In this document: positions 45,753-54,075 of the stretch, in pieces
Position numbering within the stretch: the first letter of the stretch is position 1
How the letters are laid out: the number at the start of each line of letters is the position of its first letter
Assembly: GCA_944382965.1 (NCBI GenBank)
Contig: CALWOA010000012.1
Location: forward strand, 1-64,000
Origin: an uncultured Oscillospiraceae bacterium
GTDB taxonomy: Bacteria > Bacillota > Clostridia > Oscillospirales > Oscillospiraceae
Length of the DNA stretch: 64,000 nucleotides
Direction of reading: 5' to 3'
Made by a program: the position numbers and the translations under genes
Notes under the pieces: model-generated
What the model was told of the DNA's origin: nothing
Seen by the model: only the letters and a program-made list of their open reading frames with translations
The model's database searches: none

Positions 45753-48700
45753 CTATAACATCGTCGCTGCCACAACGGAAAACACCGTTGTCACCTCCTA
45801 CGAGCCGGTGAAAAACCGCTCCGACAGCTACCAGAGTGAAGCGGCGCTGGAGCAGGAATTCATCCGGCAGCTGACCCAGCAGGGCTATGACTATCTGAAC
45901 ATCCACCAGGAGGCTGACCTGATTGTCAACCTGCGCCGCCAGCTGGAGGCATTGAACAACTACCAGTTTACTGATAGTGAGTGGCAGCGGTTCTTTTCTG
46001 ACTCCATTGCCAATCCCAATGAGCACATTCTGGAAAAGACCCGGAAAATCCAGGAGGATTTCGTCCAGGTGCTCCGCCGGGATGATGGCACTACCAAAAA
46101 TATCTCCCTGATTCTGAAGGGGAAGAATGTCTATAACAATCGCCTGCAGGTCATCAACCAGTACGAAATCAGCAAAGGCCAGGGCGCCCGGCACGATAAC
46201 CGCTACGATGTGACCATCCTGGTCAACGGCTTGCCCCTGGTACATATTGAGCTGAAGCGCCGGGGCGTGGCCATCCGGGAGGCATTCAACCAGATCAACC
46301 GCTATCAGCGGGACTCCTTCTGGGCAGGCTGCGGCCTTTTCGAGTATGTCCAGATTTTCGTCATCTCCAACGGAACCAATACCAAGTACTACTCCAACTC
46401 CACCCGCTTCAACGCCATCAAGGACGCTGGGAAGAGCAAGAAGCAGAAAACCAGCAATAGCTTTGAGTTTACCTCCTTCTGGGCCGATGCCCGGAACCAG
46501 GTGATTCCCGATTTGGTGGACTTTACCCGCACCTTCTTCGCCCGGCATACGCTGCTGAATATTCTGACCCGGTACTGTATCTTCACCTCGGAAAATCTCC
46601 TGTTGGTGATGCGGCCCTACCAGATCACCGCAACGGAGCGGATTCTGAACCGGATTGAAATTGCCAACAACTACAAAAAGTACGGCACCATCGAAGGCGG
46701 CGGCTACATCTGGCACACCACCGGCAGCGGCAAAACTCTGACCTCCTTCAAAACCGCTCGTCTGGCTTCCCAGCTGCCCTACATTGACAAGGTGCTGTTT
46801 GTGGTAGACCGGAAGGATCTGGACTACCAGACCATGAAGGAATATGACCGCTTTGAAAAAGGCGCAGCCAACAGCAACACCTCCACCGCCGTTCTGAAAA
46901 AGCAGCTGGAAGACCCGGAAGCAAAAATCATCATCACCACCATTCAGAAGCTGTCCACCTTCATCAAGAAGGAAAAGAAGCATCCGGTCTATGAAAAGCA
47001 TGTGGTGATTATCTTCGACGAGTGCCACCGCAGCCAGTTTGGAGATATGCACGGGGCGATTGTGAAGCATTTCCGGAAGTACCATCTGTTCGGCTTTACT
47101 GGTACGCCCATTTTCTCGGCCAACGCCCGGGCCAGCAGCAACGCCCAGTTTTTTACCACGGCCCAGACCTTTGGCAATCAGCTCCACGCGTACACCATTG
47201 TGGACGCCATCAACGACAAAAATGTTCTGCCCTTCCGGGTGGACTATATCAAGACCATGGACGCAGAGCCGGATATTGACGATAAAAACGTCTGGGACAT
47301 CGACCGGGAAAAGGCATACATGGCACCCCAGCGGATTGAACTGGTTACCCGGTATATCCTGGAACATTTTGACCAGAAAACCTACCGGGGGGACAAGACC
47401 TATTTATTTAATTCCCTGGTCAACATTGCGGAGGTCGCCTCCAGCAAGAACGGCGCAGTAGAGGAAATCAAACAAAAGCAGCGGATCAGTGGATTCAATG
47501 CCATCTTTGCCGTTGCCTCTGTACCCATGGCGAAGCTCTACTACCAGGAATTTCAGAAGCAGATGGCCCAGGAACCGGGAAAACGACTCCGGGTTGCAGT
47601 AATTTACAGCTACGGTGCTAATGAAGCCGAAGCTGACGGCATCCTGGACGAGGAAAACAGTGAAGATACCAGCGCACTGGATCAGAGCAGCCGGGACTTC
47701 CTGGATGCTGCCATTGCCGACTACAACAAGCTTTTCCACACCAACTATTCCACGGACAGCGACAAGTTCCAGAACTACTACAAGGACGTATCCCTGCGGA
47801 TGAAGAATAAGGAACTGGATTTGCTGATTGTGGTCAATATGTTCCTGACCGGCTTCGACGCCACTACCCTGAATACCCTTTGGGTGGATAAGAATCTGAA
47901 GATGCACGGCCTGATTCAGGCATTTAGTCGTACCAACCGGATTCTCAATTCCATCAAAACCTTTGGCAACATTGTCTGCTTACGCAACCTGCAGAAGCGA
48001 GTGGATGCAGCTATTGCCCTGTTTGGCGACCGTGAGGCCGGGGGAATTGTCCTGCTGCATAAGTTTGATGATTACTACTTCGGCTACACCGACAAAAATG
48101 GAAAACAGCATCCCGGCTACACAGACATGATGGCAGAGCTTTCTGAAAAGTTCCCCCTGTCCCAGCCGCAGATTGTGGGAGAAGAAAATCAGAAGGACTT
48201 TATCTGCCTGTTTGGCGCTATTTTGCGGATGCGGAATCTTCTGGCATCCTTTGACGAGTTCAAAGAGCGGGAGCTGATTTCGGAGCGGGATCTGCAGGAT
48301 TACCTGGGCAGATACCAGGATCTGCGGGATGAGTGGGTAAACCGGAAAAAGGGAGAAAAAGAGGATATTACCGACGATATTGTCTTTGAAATTGAACTGA
48401 TTCGCCAGATCGAGGTCAATATCGATTACATCCTGATGCTGGTAAAAAAATACCACGATTCCCACGGAGACGACAAAGAAATTCTGATTACTATTCAGAA
48501 GGCTGTAGACGCCAGCCCGCAGCTGCGAAGCAAAAAGGAATTGATCGAGACCTTCATTGCCGGAATCAACGACGTGGATGACGTGATGAACGAGTGGCAC
48601 AGCTTTGTGGGAGCGGCCCGGGAGAAGGAGCTGGCTCAAATCATCCAGGAGGAAAAGCTCAGGGAGCCGGAAACCAGAAAGTTCCTGGAGAACGCTTTCC

Positions 48701-48864
48701 GGGATGGAGAAATCAAAACCACCGGCACGGATATCGACAAGCTGATGCCTCCTGTCTCCCGCTTTGGCGGTGGTAAACGGGCTGAAAAGAAGCAGACGGT
48801 TATTGAAAAGCTGAAGACCTTCTTTGAGAAGTTCTTTGGGATTGGAAATATGGGAAATAAGTAG
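45745..48864 (+). CDS. hsdR: Type I restriction endonuclease R subunit
   Basis: A 1039-residue HsdR, the translocating nuclease of the complex. It has an N-terminal PD-(D/E)xK domain with D155 (RYDVTIL), E169 and K171 (HIELKRR), then the SF2 motor with Walker A HTTGSGKT (K330), DECH (D425), a TGTPIF motif and QAFSRTNRIL near the end of the helicase. A helical C-terminal region follows. All catalytic motifs are present, so the enzyme should be active. The start is GTG 45745, with AGAGGTGGGA seven bases before it; the longer upstream frame lacks a site. It ends the operon. Confidence 0.95.
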   Translation: MSNYNIVAATTENTVVTSYEPVKNRSDSYQSEAALEQEFIRQLTQQGYDYLNIHQEADLIVNLRRQLEALNNYQFTDSEWQRFFSDSIANPNEHILEKTRKIQEDFVQVLRRDDGTTKNISLILKGKNVYNNRLQVINQYEISKGQGARHDNRYDVTILVNGLPLVHIELKRRGVAIREAFNQINRYQRDSFWAGCGLFEYVQIFVISNGTNTKYYSNSTRFNAIKDAGKSKKQKTSNSFEFTSFWADARNQVIPDLVDFTRTFFARHTLLNILTRYCIFTSENLLLVMRPYQITATERILNRIEIANNYKKYGTIEGGGYIWHTTGSGKTLTSFKTARLASQLPYIDKVLFVVDRKDLDYQTMKEYDRFEKGAANSNTSTAVLKKQLEDPEAKIIITTIQKLSTFIKKEKKHPVYEKHVVIIFDECHRSQFGDMHGAIVKHFRKYHLFGFTGTPIFSANARASSNAQFFTTAQTFGNQLHAYTIVDAINDKNVLPFRVDYIKTMDAEPDIDDKNVWDIDREKAYMAPQRIELVTRYILEHFDQKTYRGDKTYLFNSLVNIAEVASSKNGAVEEIKQKQRISGFNAIFAVASVPMAKLYYQEFQKQMAQEPGKRLRVAVIYSYGANEAEADGILDEENSEDTSALDQSSRDFLDAAIADYNKLFHTNYSTDSDKFQNYYKDVSLRMKNKELDLLIVVNMFLTGFDATTLNTLWVDKNLKMHGLIQAFSRTNRILNSIKTFGNIVCLRNLQKRVDAAIALFGDREAGGIVLLHKFDDYYFGYTDKNGKQHPGYTDMMAELSEKFPLSQPQIVGEENQKDFICLFGAILRMRNLLASFDEFKERELISERDLQDYLGRYQDLRDEWVNRKKGEKEDITDDIVFEIELIRQIEVNIDYILMLVKKYHDSHGDDKEILITIQKAVDASPQLRSKKELIETFIAGINDVDDVMNEWHSFVGAAREKELAQIIQEEKLREPETRKFLENAFRDGEIKTTGTDIDKLMPPVSRFGGGKRAEKKQTVIEKLKTFFEKFFGIGNMGNK

Positions 48865-48930
48865 CTAGATGCCAAAAGTATGCGTTTTCCTGTATCTATA
48901 AATATCCATTTGTGTGATATAAATATTTAG

Positions 48931-48960
48931 TTGAATTTGAGTATGTACATTTGGTGTAAT
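48931..48960 (+). promoter_or_regulatory. Probable promoter for the DUF4365 pair
   Basis: TTGAAT and TGTAAT are separated by 18 bases in A+T-rich DNA, about 70 bases before the GTG of the DUF4365 gene and after the hsdR stop. No terminator follows hsdR clearly, so both read-through and independent transcription are possible. Confidence 0.45.
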
Positions 48961-49030
48961 AAACTTCCTTGAAATCTATATTTCGATGATGTAGAATAAC
49001 GGGGAAGCTGTTGAATAGGAGGGCCAAGGA

Positions 49031-49540
49031 GTGGGTTTACCTATTACATTAAAAAAAGAAGCCCTCAGTGAAGCCTACGTTCGTGCAGTCGTTGCCAAGG
49101 CAGGATATAACTTCGGTAAATATGATCACGACATGGGAATTGATGGTATAATTAAAGATGTACGAGAAATTAATGGGGGTTACCGTGCGGTTGGCTTTGG
49201 AATAGAGTTTCAGTTGAAAAGTTCGTGGACAGTTACCTTTGAGAATGGGGATCTTGTATATGACTTAGAGGTCAAAAATTACAATGACCTTATTTCTTGG
49301 GACGGATCTAATCCTGCTATTTTGATCTTGTTTGTGATGCCTTCAGACGAAAATGAATGGCTCGATTCTTCAGAGCAACGTCTCGAAATCCGTCATTGTG
49401 CATGGTGGTGTTCTCTGGATGGATTGCCGCGATCGACTAATTCTTCTACTCAGCGTATTAGGATACCTAAAGCACAGGTTTTCTCTCCCATTGAATTGGA
49501 AAAGCTTATGGATAAGGTAAGGAATGGTGATGCACTATGA
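49031..49540 (+). CDS. DUF4365 protein (PD-(D/E)xK nuclease-like)
   Basis: A 169-residue protein of the DUF4365 family: HDMGIDGIIKDV supplies D38 and GIEFQLKSS supplies E59/Q61 and K63, the D...(E/Q)xK core of the restriction-nuclease fold. A C-terminal segment (RIRIPKAQVFSPIELEKLM) is also typical. The family is often associated with defence. GTG 49031 is placed after AGGAGGGCCAAGGA. Its end overlaps the next gene by four bases (ATGA). It lies just after the type I operon, so the region looks like a defence island. Confidence 0.75.
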   Translation: MGLPITLKKEALSEAYVRAVVAKAGYNFGKYDHDMGIDGIIKDVREINGGYRAVGFGIEFQLKSSWTVTFENGDLVYDLEVKNYNDLISWDGSNPAILILFVMPSDENEWLDSSEQRLEIRHCAWWCSLDGLPRSTNSSTQRIRIPKAQVFSPIELEKLMDKVRNGDAL

Positions 49541-50676
49541 ATTCTATCATTGTAAAGAATCTCAAAGGAATCACTGCTGCTTCCGTAGAGAAGTACCTTA
49601 CTTTTACTGGCTGGGAAAGAGATAAGGCATTTGCAAATCCTCGGCTGTGGGTGTTTCGGAACAAAAAAGATCCAGAATTTCGATTAGCTGTCCCTGGGAA
49701 TGAAAATAGTAAGGACTTTTACTATAAGCTTTTCGATATTATAGAAACTTTGAGTGCCTATAATGATAGACCTGTAGAGGAGATCATAGAATCGTTGAAA
49801 AGCGCTTACACTGATCGCATTCAGTTCAGAATTATCAGTGATTGCACAAAAGATGGCAAACTTCCTCTGTCTTACGCCACTCAATGTATTGAGGGGTTAA
49901 AAGATCTTGTCCTTTATGCGGCTTGTGCGGAAGAAAATGCAAGACCGGTATGTTTGAGAACCTATACCCATGCGCGTACTAGACTGGATAAATTTCAGTT
50001 TGCACAAACAGCGTACGGTAGCTTCGTTTTCAATATAGACGTTCAAGTAGCCGAAGAAGATAATGAGCAGGACTATTTACCCGAAGTAGTGACCGGTATA
50101 CCTGAATCGCCAGAGCATAGGATTGTAAAACGGATTAAAACAGCAATTGACCAAATTGATAGTGCAGCCAGTCGAACAGCAGCAATAGGCGACTTAGTAA
50201 CAACAGCTTATTATGACGGAATCACTGCAAATATGTGTGATGCACTTTATAAATTAAAACCTGAAGGAACAGAAAATGTTTGCATAGAAACGACTATCCG
50301 ATATGCCGAAGTAATTACACAGTCCGCACAAGAAGTTTCTAGAAAAACACTTGAAAATATTCATTTTTTGGTTGCAGATGAAATTTCTAAGCGGTACAAA
50401 GATCGAAATTTGATTGAAGACGTTGTTTTAACTGGCACCATTAAAATGCTAACCAAGGAGTGTAATCCCGATAATGACGAAATTGAAAACACCATACGCC
50501 TTGTAACTAAAATTGACAAACAGGTTCGTTCAATCAGTGTGCACCTTTCTGTAATGGACCATATTGCTGCGTGTAATGCATACCGTGATGATAAAGAAGT
50601 AGAAATTGCAGGCACATTGGATAAGAGTCAAGCTAGATGGTTTTTTACTAATGTCACCGGTTTTAAAGTCTTATAA
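49537..50676 (+). CDS. Unknown protein translationally coupled to the DUF4365 gene
   Basis: A 379-residue soluble protein without a recognised family. The N-terminal third is alpha/beta (GWERDKAFANPRLWVFRNKKDPEFRLAV written in part: WVFRNKKDPEFRLAVP); the middle has an acidic stretch (AEEDNEQDYLPEVV); the C-terminal half is helical, ending DKSQARWFFTNVTGFKVL. No Walker, HNH or membrane motif is seen. Its ATG overlaps the TGA of the DUF4365 gene, so the two are made together. A sensor, inhibitor or partner of the nuclease is a reasonable guess. Codon usage is A+T-rich, like its partner. Confidence 0.65.
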   Translation: MNSIIVKNLKGITAASVEKYLTFTGWERDKAFANPRLWVFRNKKDPEFRLAVPGNENSKDFYYKLFDIIETLSAYNDRPVEEIIESLKSAYTDRIQFRIISDCTKDGKLPLSYATQCIEGLKDLVLYAACAEENARPVCLRTYTHARTRLDKFQFAQTAYGSFVFNIDVQVAEEDNEQDYLPEVVTGIPESPEHRIVKRIKTAIDQIDSAASRTAAIGDLVTTAYYDGITANMCDALYKLKPEGTENVCIETTIRYAEVITQSAQEVSRKTLENIHFLVADEISKRYKDRNLIEDVVLTGTIKMLTKECNPDNDEIENTIRLVTKIDKQVRSISVHLSVMDHIAACNAYRDDKEVEIAGTLDKSQARWFFTNVTGFKVL

Positions 50677-50780
50677 GGAAAGGATTACGAAAAAGGATAC
50701 ACAAAATGAATGCTTCGACAAGCAAATGTTAGGATAGAAGCAATGCTTTTTTAATATTTTTTGCGTGGAGGAGATAAGAG

Positions 50781-50816
50781 CAATGCCCATCGGCCCCAAT
50801 AGGCCGGTGGGCATTG
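50781..50816. terminator. Hairpin between convergent genes
   Basis: CAATGCCCATCGGCC and GGCCGGTGGGCATTG form a 15-base stem (one G-T pair) between the unknown plus-strand gene and the minus-strand integrase. No long T-run follows on either side, but position and strength suit a bidirectional terminator. Confidence 0.6.
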
Positions 50817-50849
50817 TTGGTCTATGAAAAAGCGTTTATCTTTGCTTTT

Positions 50850-52019
50850 TCACATTTTCGGCATCAGCTCTGGAAGCTTCTCCGACAGCGCTTCGGCCAT
50901 TCTCTGGTGCTCCTCGTGGGAAGCATGGACATAGGTGTTGGCGGTAAATGCGTAATTACTATGGCCCAGCCAGGTCTGGATATCTTTCATGGTATACCCC
51001 AGGTAGAGCATGATGGTAGCGCAGCTGTGTCGCAGATCGTGGAACCGGATAGGACGCAGTTCGTACTTTTGCAGGAGCTGCTGGAATTTCTGACTTACAT
51101 AATCCGGCTGCAGAATCGTCCCCATCTGATCCACACAGACAAAATCCAGATAACGCTGATCATAGGAGGCACCACATATCTGCATCTGACGCAGCTGCTG
51201 ATTGCGCAGATTCAGAAAATACTGGTGGGTATAGGGGCAAAGAGGAAGATCCCGGCGGCTGTATTCCGTCTTGGTGGTGTTCTCCCGAACTGTGGTTACC
51301 ACATTGTTTCCAATCTTTTCCTTTACGACGGTGGTATCAATATGAATCCATCCTCCCTGCAAGTCAATGGATGACCAGCGAAGCCCCAAGACCTCGGATC
51401 GCCGCAGTCCGTAAAAGGCAGCTGCAAATATGGGAACCGCAATGGGTTCATTCTGCGTCAGGGCGAGCAGTTGTGCCACTTCCTCCACAGAGTATGGCGT
51501 GTTAGGGATGTACTTGGCCTTTGTGGGCCGGGTTGCCAGATCGGCGGGGTTGTAGCGGATGTACTGATGTTTCAGCGCCCACTGCAGGGCACTGCGGATA
51601 ATCGCATGGTGCTTGATCACGGTATTGGGATTCAGCCCGCCACCGATTTTGAACTGATAATAGTCCTCCAGATCTCCGGGGGTTACGCTTCCCAGGGTGA
51701 TCCCCCGGGGATTGAAGTAGGGAATCAGGTGAAGATTCAGAATGTTCACATACTGATTGTAGGTTGTTACCGCCAGCTTGGGCCGGTTATGTTCTACCCA
51801 GTCCGCGATATGCTGGCCCAGAAGCCGGTTAATTGGCTCAATGGCTTCCAGCCCCTGGTATTGCTCGATTAATTGCCGGAGCATGGTTTCGGCTTTGCGT
51901 TTGTTTCCGCGAAGGGGCAGGTTCAGAGGAATCCACTTCTGTACCCGTTTTCCATCATTGTCCCGGAAGTTCAGGACGGCATAGTATTTGTCGTTTTTTA
52001 CCTGTAAACTGCCAGTCAT
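50850..52019 (-). CDS. int: Tyrosine integrase of the second element
   Basis: A 389-residue phage-type integrase. The arm-binding N-terminus (KYYAVLNFRDNDGKRVQKW) and SAM-like core domain (IADWVEHNRPKLAVTTYNQY) precede the catalytic domain with R206 (YGLRRSEVLGL), H327-x-x-R330 (FHDLRHSCAT), H353 (LGHSN) and Y363 (NTYVHAS), a full active site. It should recombine the 45-base tRNA-Met cores at 41256 and 63487. It lies three bases after the excisionase gene on the same strand. It is not at the element's edge; about 9 kb of defence cargo lies between it and the left attachment site. Confidence 0.95.
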   Translation of the reverse strand: MTGSLQVKNDKYYAVLNFRDNDGKRVQKWIPLNLPLRGNKRKAETMLRQLIEQYQGLEAIEPINRLLGQHIADWVEHNRPKLAVTTYNQYVNILNLHLIPYFNPRGITLGSVTPGDLEDYYQFKIGGGLNPNTVIKHHAIIRSALQWALKHQYIRYNPADLATRPTKAKYIPNTPYSVEEVAQLLALTQNEPIAVPIFAAAFYGLRRSEVLGLRWSSIDLQGGWIHIDTTVVKEKIGNNVVTTVRENTTKTEYSRRDLPLCPYTHQYFLNLRNQQLRQMQICGASYDQRYLDFVCVDQMGTILQPDYVSQKFQQLLQKYELRPIRFHDLRHSCATIMLYLGYTMKDIQTWLGHSNYAFTANTYVHASHEEHQRMAEALSEKLPELMPKM

Positions 52020-52021
52020 GG

Positions 52022-52246
52022 TTATACACCGCCCTTTCTGTCGCAGCTGGTTTGAATAAATTCCAGCACGGAGGCTTTTGGAATTTTATAGGCGTTTCCA
52101 ATCTGGAAGCAGCGGATCTTCCCGCTTTCCAGAAGCCGGTATACTGCTGTGCGGCCAATTCCCAGGACCGCTCTGGTCTGCTGAACTGTGAGGATGTCCG
52201 GTAGGGCATCAAAATGTAGTTCTGTGTTGCTTTTAGACTGATTCAT
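52022..52246 (-). CDS. xis: Excisionase-like MerR/HTH_17 protein
   Basis: A 74-residue protein with a winged-helix core (LTVQQTRAVLGIGRTAVYRLL, SGKIRCFQIGNAYKIPKASV), the helix-turn-helix 17/excisionase family. Directly upstream of int, with ATG 52246 after GGAGG, it should direct excision. A further HTH_17 protein is encoded at 58609-58800. Confidence 0.88.
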   Translation of the reverse strand: MNQSKSNTELHFDALPDILTVQQTRAVLGIGRTAVYRLLESGKIRCFQIGNAYKIPKASVLEFIQTSCDRKGGV

Positions 52247-52400
52247 GGTATATTTCCTCCAATTTGTTCAAAATGAGCGAATTGAGTTCCGCTTTTACCA
52301 AATGGTTATGTGCCTGGTAAAAATAAAAAATTCATGGCGGGCGGAGGATTCTTTGTTTGGAACTGTGCGGGCCCGAATGGGGATATAGGGGAATAGACGC

Positions 52401-52682
52401 CTATTCCCCACCTTGCTTTCTCAATAGTTCACCCACCTCCTGCTGTAACGCTATCCCGGCGGCAAAGCCGAAGCAGAACTGGCTTTCCAATTCCATGGAA
52501 TGGGACAGAGACATCTGATCCAGAACTATCTCCACCAGTGCAAACTGCTCCGCGGTCAGCCGGGCGCGCAAGTGCTCCATGCTTTCCGAAATTTCCCGGT
52601 TGACCTCCCGGTACTTAGGGGTCGTAGGAACCACTGTTTCCGCCGGATAGAATCTGCCGCTCCAAAGATCTTCCAGAATCAT
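52401..52682 (-). CDS. DUF6809 family protein
   Basis: A 93-residue helical protein of the DUF6809 type: MILEDLWSGRFYPAE, YREVNREISESMEHLRARL and FCFGFAAGIALQQEV match the family layout of small mobile-element proteins. Function unknown. Its ATG overlaps the stop of the upstream DUF3846 gene (ATGA), with TTGGAGG upstream. The 154-base gap before xis shows nothing certain. Confidence 0.75.
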   Translation of the reverse strand: MILEDLWSGRFYPAETVVPTTPKYREVNREISESMEHLRARLTAEQFALVEIVLDQMSLSHSMELESQFCFGFAAGIALQQEVGELLRKQGGE

Positions 52683-53062
52683 GGAGTATCCTCCAATGGA
52701 ACAGCTAGCAGCTGTCCGTCGATCATCACAAAGGTTTCCGGCTGCCAGAATCGCTGGGTGAATACTTGTATCAGTTCGGGGCTGAGGGAGCCGAAGTCTT
52801 CCTCTGTTAGTCCAACCACCAAGAATGTCCCGGCGATGATGTCATAGATCGTGCCTGTCTCGTCCCGGAGTGCCCGGTTCAGAGGACAGCCATCCAGTTT
52901 TCCGGTCTCCCGGCATACAATAGCCACCGGCTCCGGAAAGGGATAGATAGCCTCAATATAGCCGCCTACTTCTCTTTGCAGGGATTTGAGACCCATCGGA
53001 ATTTCTTTGATGTAGGGCCTTTTTCCTGGCTCCACCACCAGGGCTGTCATTGTTTTGCTCAC
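52679..53062 (-). CDS. DUF3846 single-domain protein
   Basis: A 127-residue protein whose whole length is a DUF3846 module (VVEPGKRPYIKEI, LQREVGGYIEAIYPFPEPVA, DETGTIYDIIAGTFLVVGL). It is a paralogue of the central domain of the ICE protein at 23275-24321, without the helical N-terminus or the DUF3849 tail. GTG 53062 is favoured: GGGAGG lies nine bases before it, too close for the in-frame TTG at 53071. A hairpin stands just upstream. Role unknown. Confidence 0.82.
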   Translation of the reverse strand: MSKTMTALVVEPGKRPYIKEIPMGLKSLQREVGGYIEAIYPFPEPVAIVCRETGKLDGCPLNRALRDETGTIYDIIAGTFLVVGLTEEDFGSLSPELIQVFTQRFWQPETFVMIDGQLLAVPLEDTP

Positions 53063-53087
53063 AGAAATCAACCTCCCAAATGAAAAC

Positions 53088-53112
53088 GGGGTGCAGCATT
53101 ACACTGCACCCC
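53088..53112 (-). terminator. Terminator-like hairpin upstream of the DUF3846 gene
   Basis: GGGGTGCAG and CTGCACCCC form a nine-base stem with GTTTTCATTT after it on the minus strand. It begins at the base after the stop of a 31-residue micropeptide gene, ending that transcript or acting as a leader of the next one. Confidence 0.6.
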
Positions 53113-53208
53113 TTACTTTCTTTCGTTTTTCCACTGCTGGTAGATTACCAGCGCCAGAGATACCCCTTGAATAAACAGTCCGGTCAGGACAGACAGGGGC
53201 ACAGTCAT
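53113..53208 (-). CDS. 31-residue hydrophobic micropeptide
   Basis: The frame MTVPLSVLTGLFIQGVSLAL (first 20 residues) continues to a short basic tail (QQWKNERK). It is one membrane helix with a positive C-terminus, a type I toxin or small regulatory peptide layout. The ATG overlaps the stop of the preceding micropeptide gene as ATGA. A terminator follows immediately. Confidence 0.5.
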   Translation of the reverse strand: MTVPLSVLTGLFIQGVSLALVIYQQWKNERK

Positions 53209-53294
53209 TTTGCTCTAGCGATCATAACATCCGCCAGAACCACAATAACCAAGGTTACAGTGAACCCAATTACAAACAGAATCATTTCATTCAT
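53205..53294 (-). CDS. 29-residue hydrophobic micropeptide
   Basis: The frame MNEMILFVIGFTVTLVIVVL (first 20 residues) ends ADVMIARAK: an almost complete transmembrane helix. ATG 53294 overlaps the end of the serine recombinase gene by eight bases and has AAGGAGG about 12 bases upstream; its stop overlaps the next micropeptide. Three consecutive overlaps argue that the pair is translated. Function unknown. Confidence 0.5.
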   Translation of the reverse strand: MNEMILFVIGFTVTLVIVVLADVMIARAK

Positions 53295-53862
53295 GGGATT
53301 TGTTCGCCTCCTTCTTTTGATTTGCCACCAGGCGATAAAAAGTGCTCTTGGATACCCCCAGATGCTTTCTGGCCTGCCCGACGGAAATCTCTCCCCGCCG
53401 CCAGGCATCCAGCACTGCCTCCAGGTCGGGGTATGCTTTGGGAGGCCTGCCGGTGTACTTTCCCTGCGCCTTGGCAATGGCAATGCCTTCTTTCTGCCGC
53501 TGGAGAATGGATTCCCGCTCCAGCTGGGCAATGGCACCGAAGATGGTCAGCACAAACCGGCCGCTGGGGGTGCTGGTATCCAGCGCCTCCTTTTTGGAGA
53601 CGAAGGCGACTCCTTTCCCGCTGAGCTGCTCCACCAGCTCCAGCAGGTCCCGGGTGCATCGGGCGAACCGGGAGATGCTCTCCACGATCACCACATCCCC
53701 CTCCCGGACAAACTCCATCATCTTCTTTAGTTCCGGGCGGGCAGTGTCCTTGCCGCTCTGCTTGTCTAGGAACACCTTCTCCACGCCCAGTTCCTGCATC
53801 AGAACTTCCTGTCGGGCGGTATTCTGTCCTTGGGTGCTGACCCGCACATATCCCACTTTCAT
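53287..53862 (-). CDS. Serine recombinase (resolvase/invertase type)
   Basis: A 191-residue small serine recombinase: catalytic S9 (YVRVSTQGQN), the R-rich active-site segment SISRFARCTRDLLELV, the long E-helix (TIFGAIAQLERESILQRQKEG) and a C-terminal HTH domain (GQARKHLGVSKSTFYRL). It is complete and normal in length. ATG 53862 follows AAGGAGG. GTCCCAAATGGG-like repeats lie just upstream (53875-53984) and again near the right attachment site, as candidate crossover or regulatory sites. Confidence 0.92.
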   Translation of the reverse strand: MKVGYVRVSTQGQNTARQEVLMQELGVEKVFLDKQSGKDTARPELKKMMEFVREGDVVIVESISRFARCTRDLLELVEQLSGKGVAFVSKKEALDTSTPSGRFVLTIFGAIAQLERESILQRQKEGIAIAKAQGKYTGRPPKAYPDLEAVLDAWRRGEISVGQARKHLGVSKSTFYRLVANQKKEANKSHE

Positions 53863-53874
53863 GTTCGCCTCCTT

Positions 53875-53984
53875 GTCCCATTTGGGTGGTTCCTCCTATG
53901 GGACCAGTCCCAAAAGGGAAAAGCAAGGTATTTGGGACGGTTTTCCCAGGGCTTTTTCCGTCCCGTCAGGGTATACCCAAATGG
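53875..53984. repeat. TCCC(N)GGG repeat cluster upstream of the serine recombinase
   Basis: Related palindromic motifs occur at 53875-53886 (GTCCCATTTGGG), 53907-53919 (GTCCCAAAAGGGA), 53931-53944 (TTTGGGACGGTTTT) and 53975-53984 (ACCCAAATGG). The same motifs, including GGGACGGTTTT, recur at 63381-63466. They could form a res-like site for the adjacent recombinase. The gap 53985-54075 holds no gene. Confidence 0.5.
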
Positions 53985-54075
53985 AACCCTCCACAGATAA
54001 ATCATGTCCGTTCCGATCAGGGGAATCCGAATCCGCTTTTGCAGATAGGGAAACACCGGACGCAAAATCATCTTT

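Noticed and set aside
45727..47367. 546-codon minus-strand frame opposite hsdR
   Set aside because: hsdR has all nuclease and helicase motifs; the opposite frame is low-information antisense coding.
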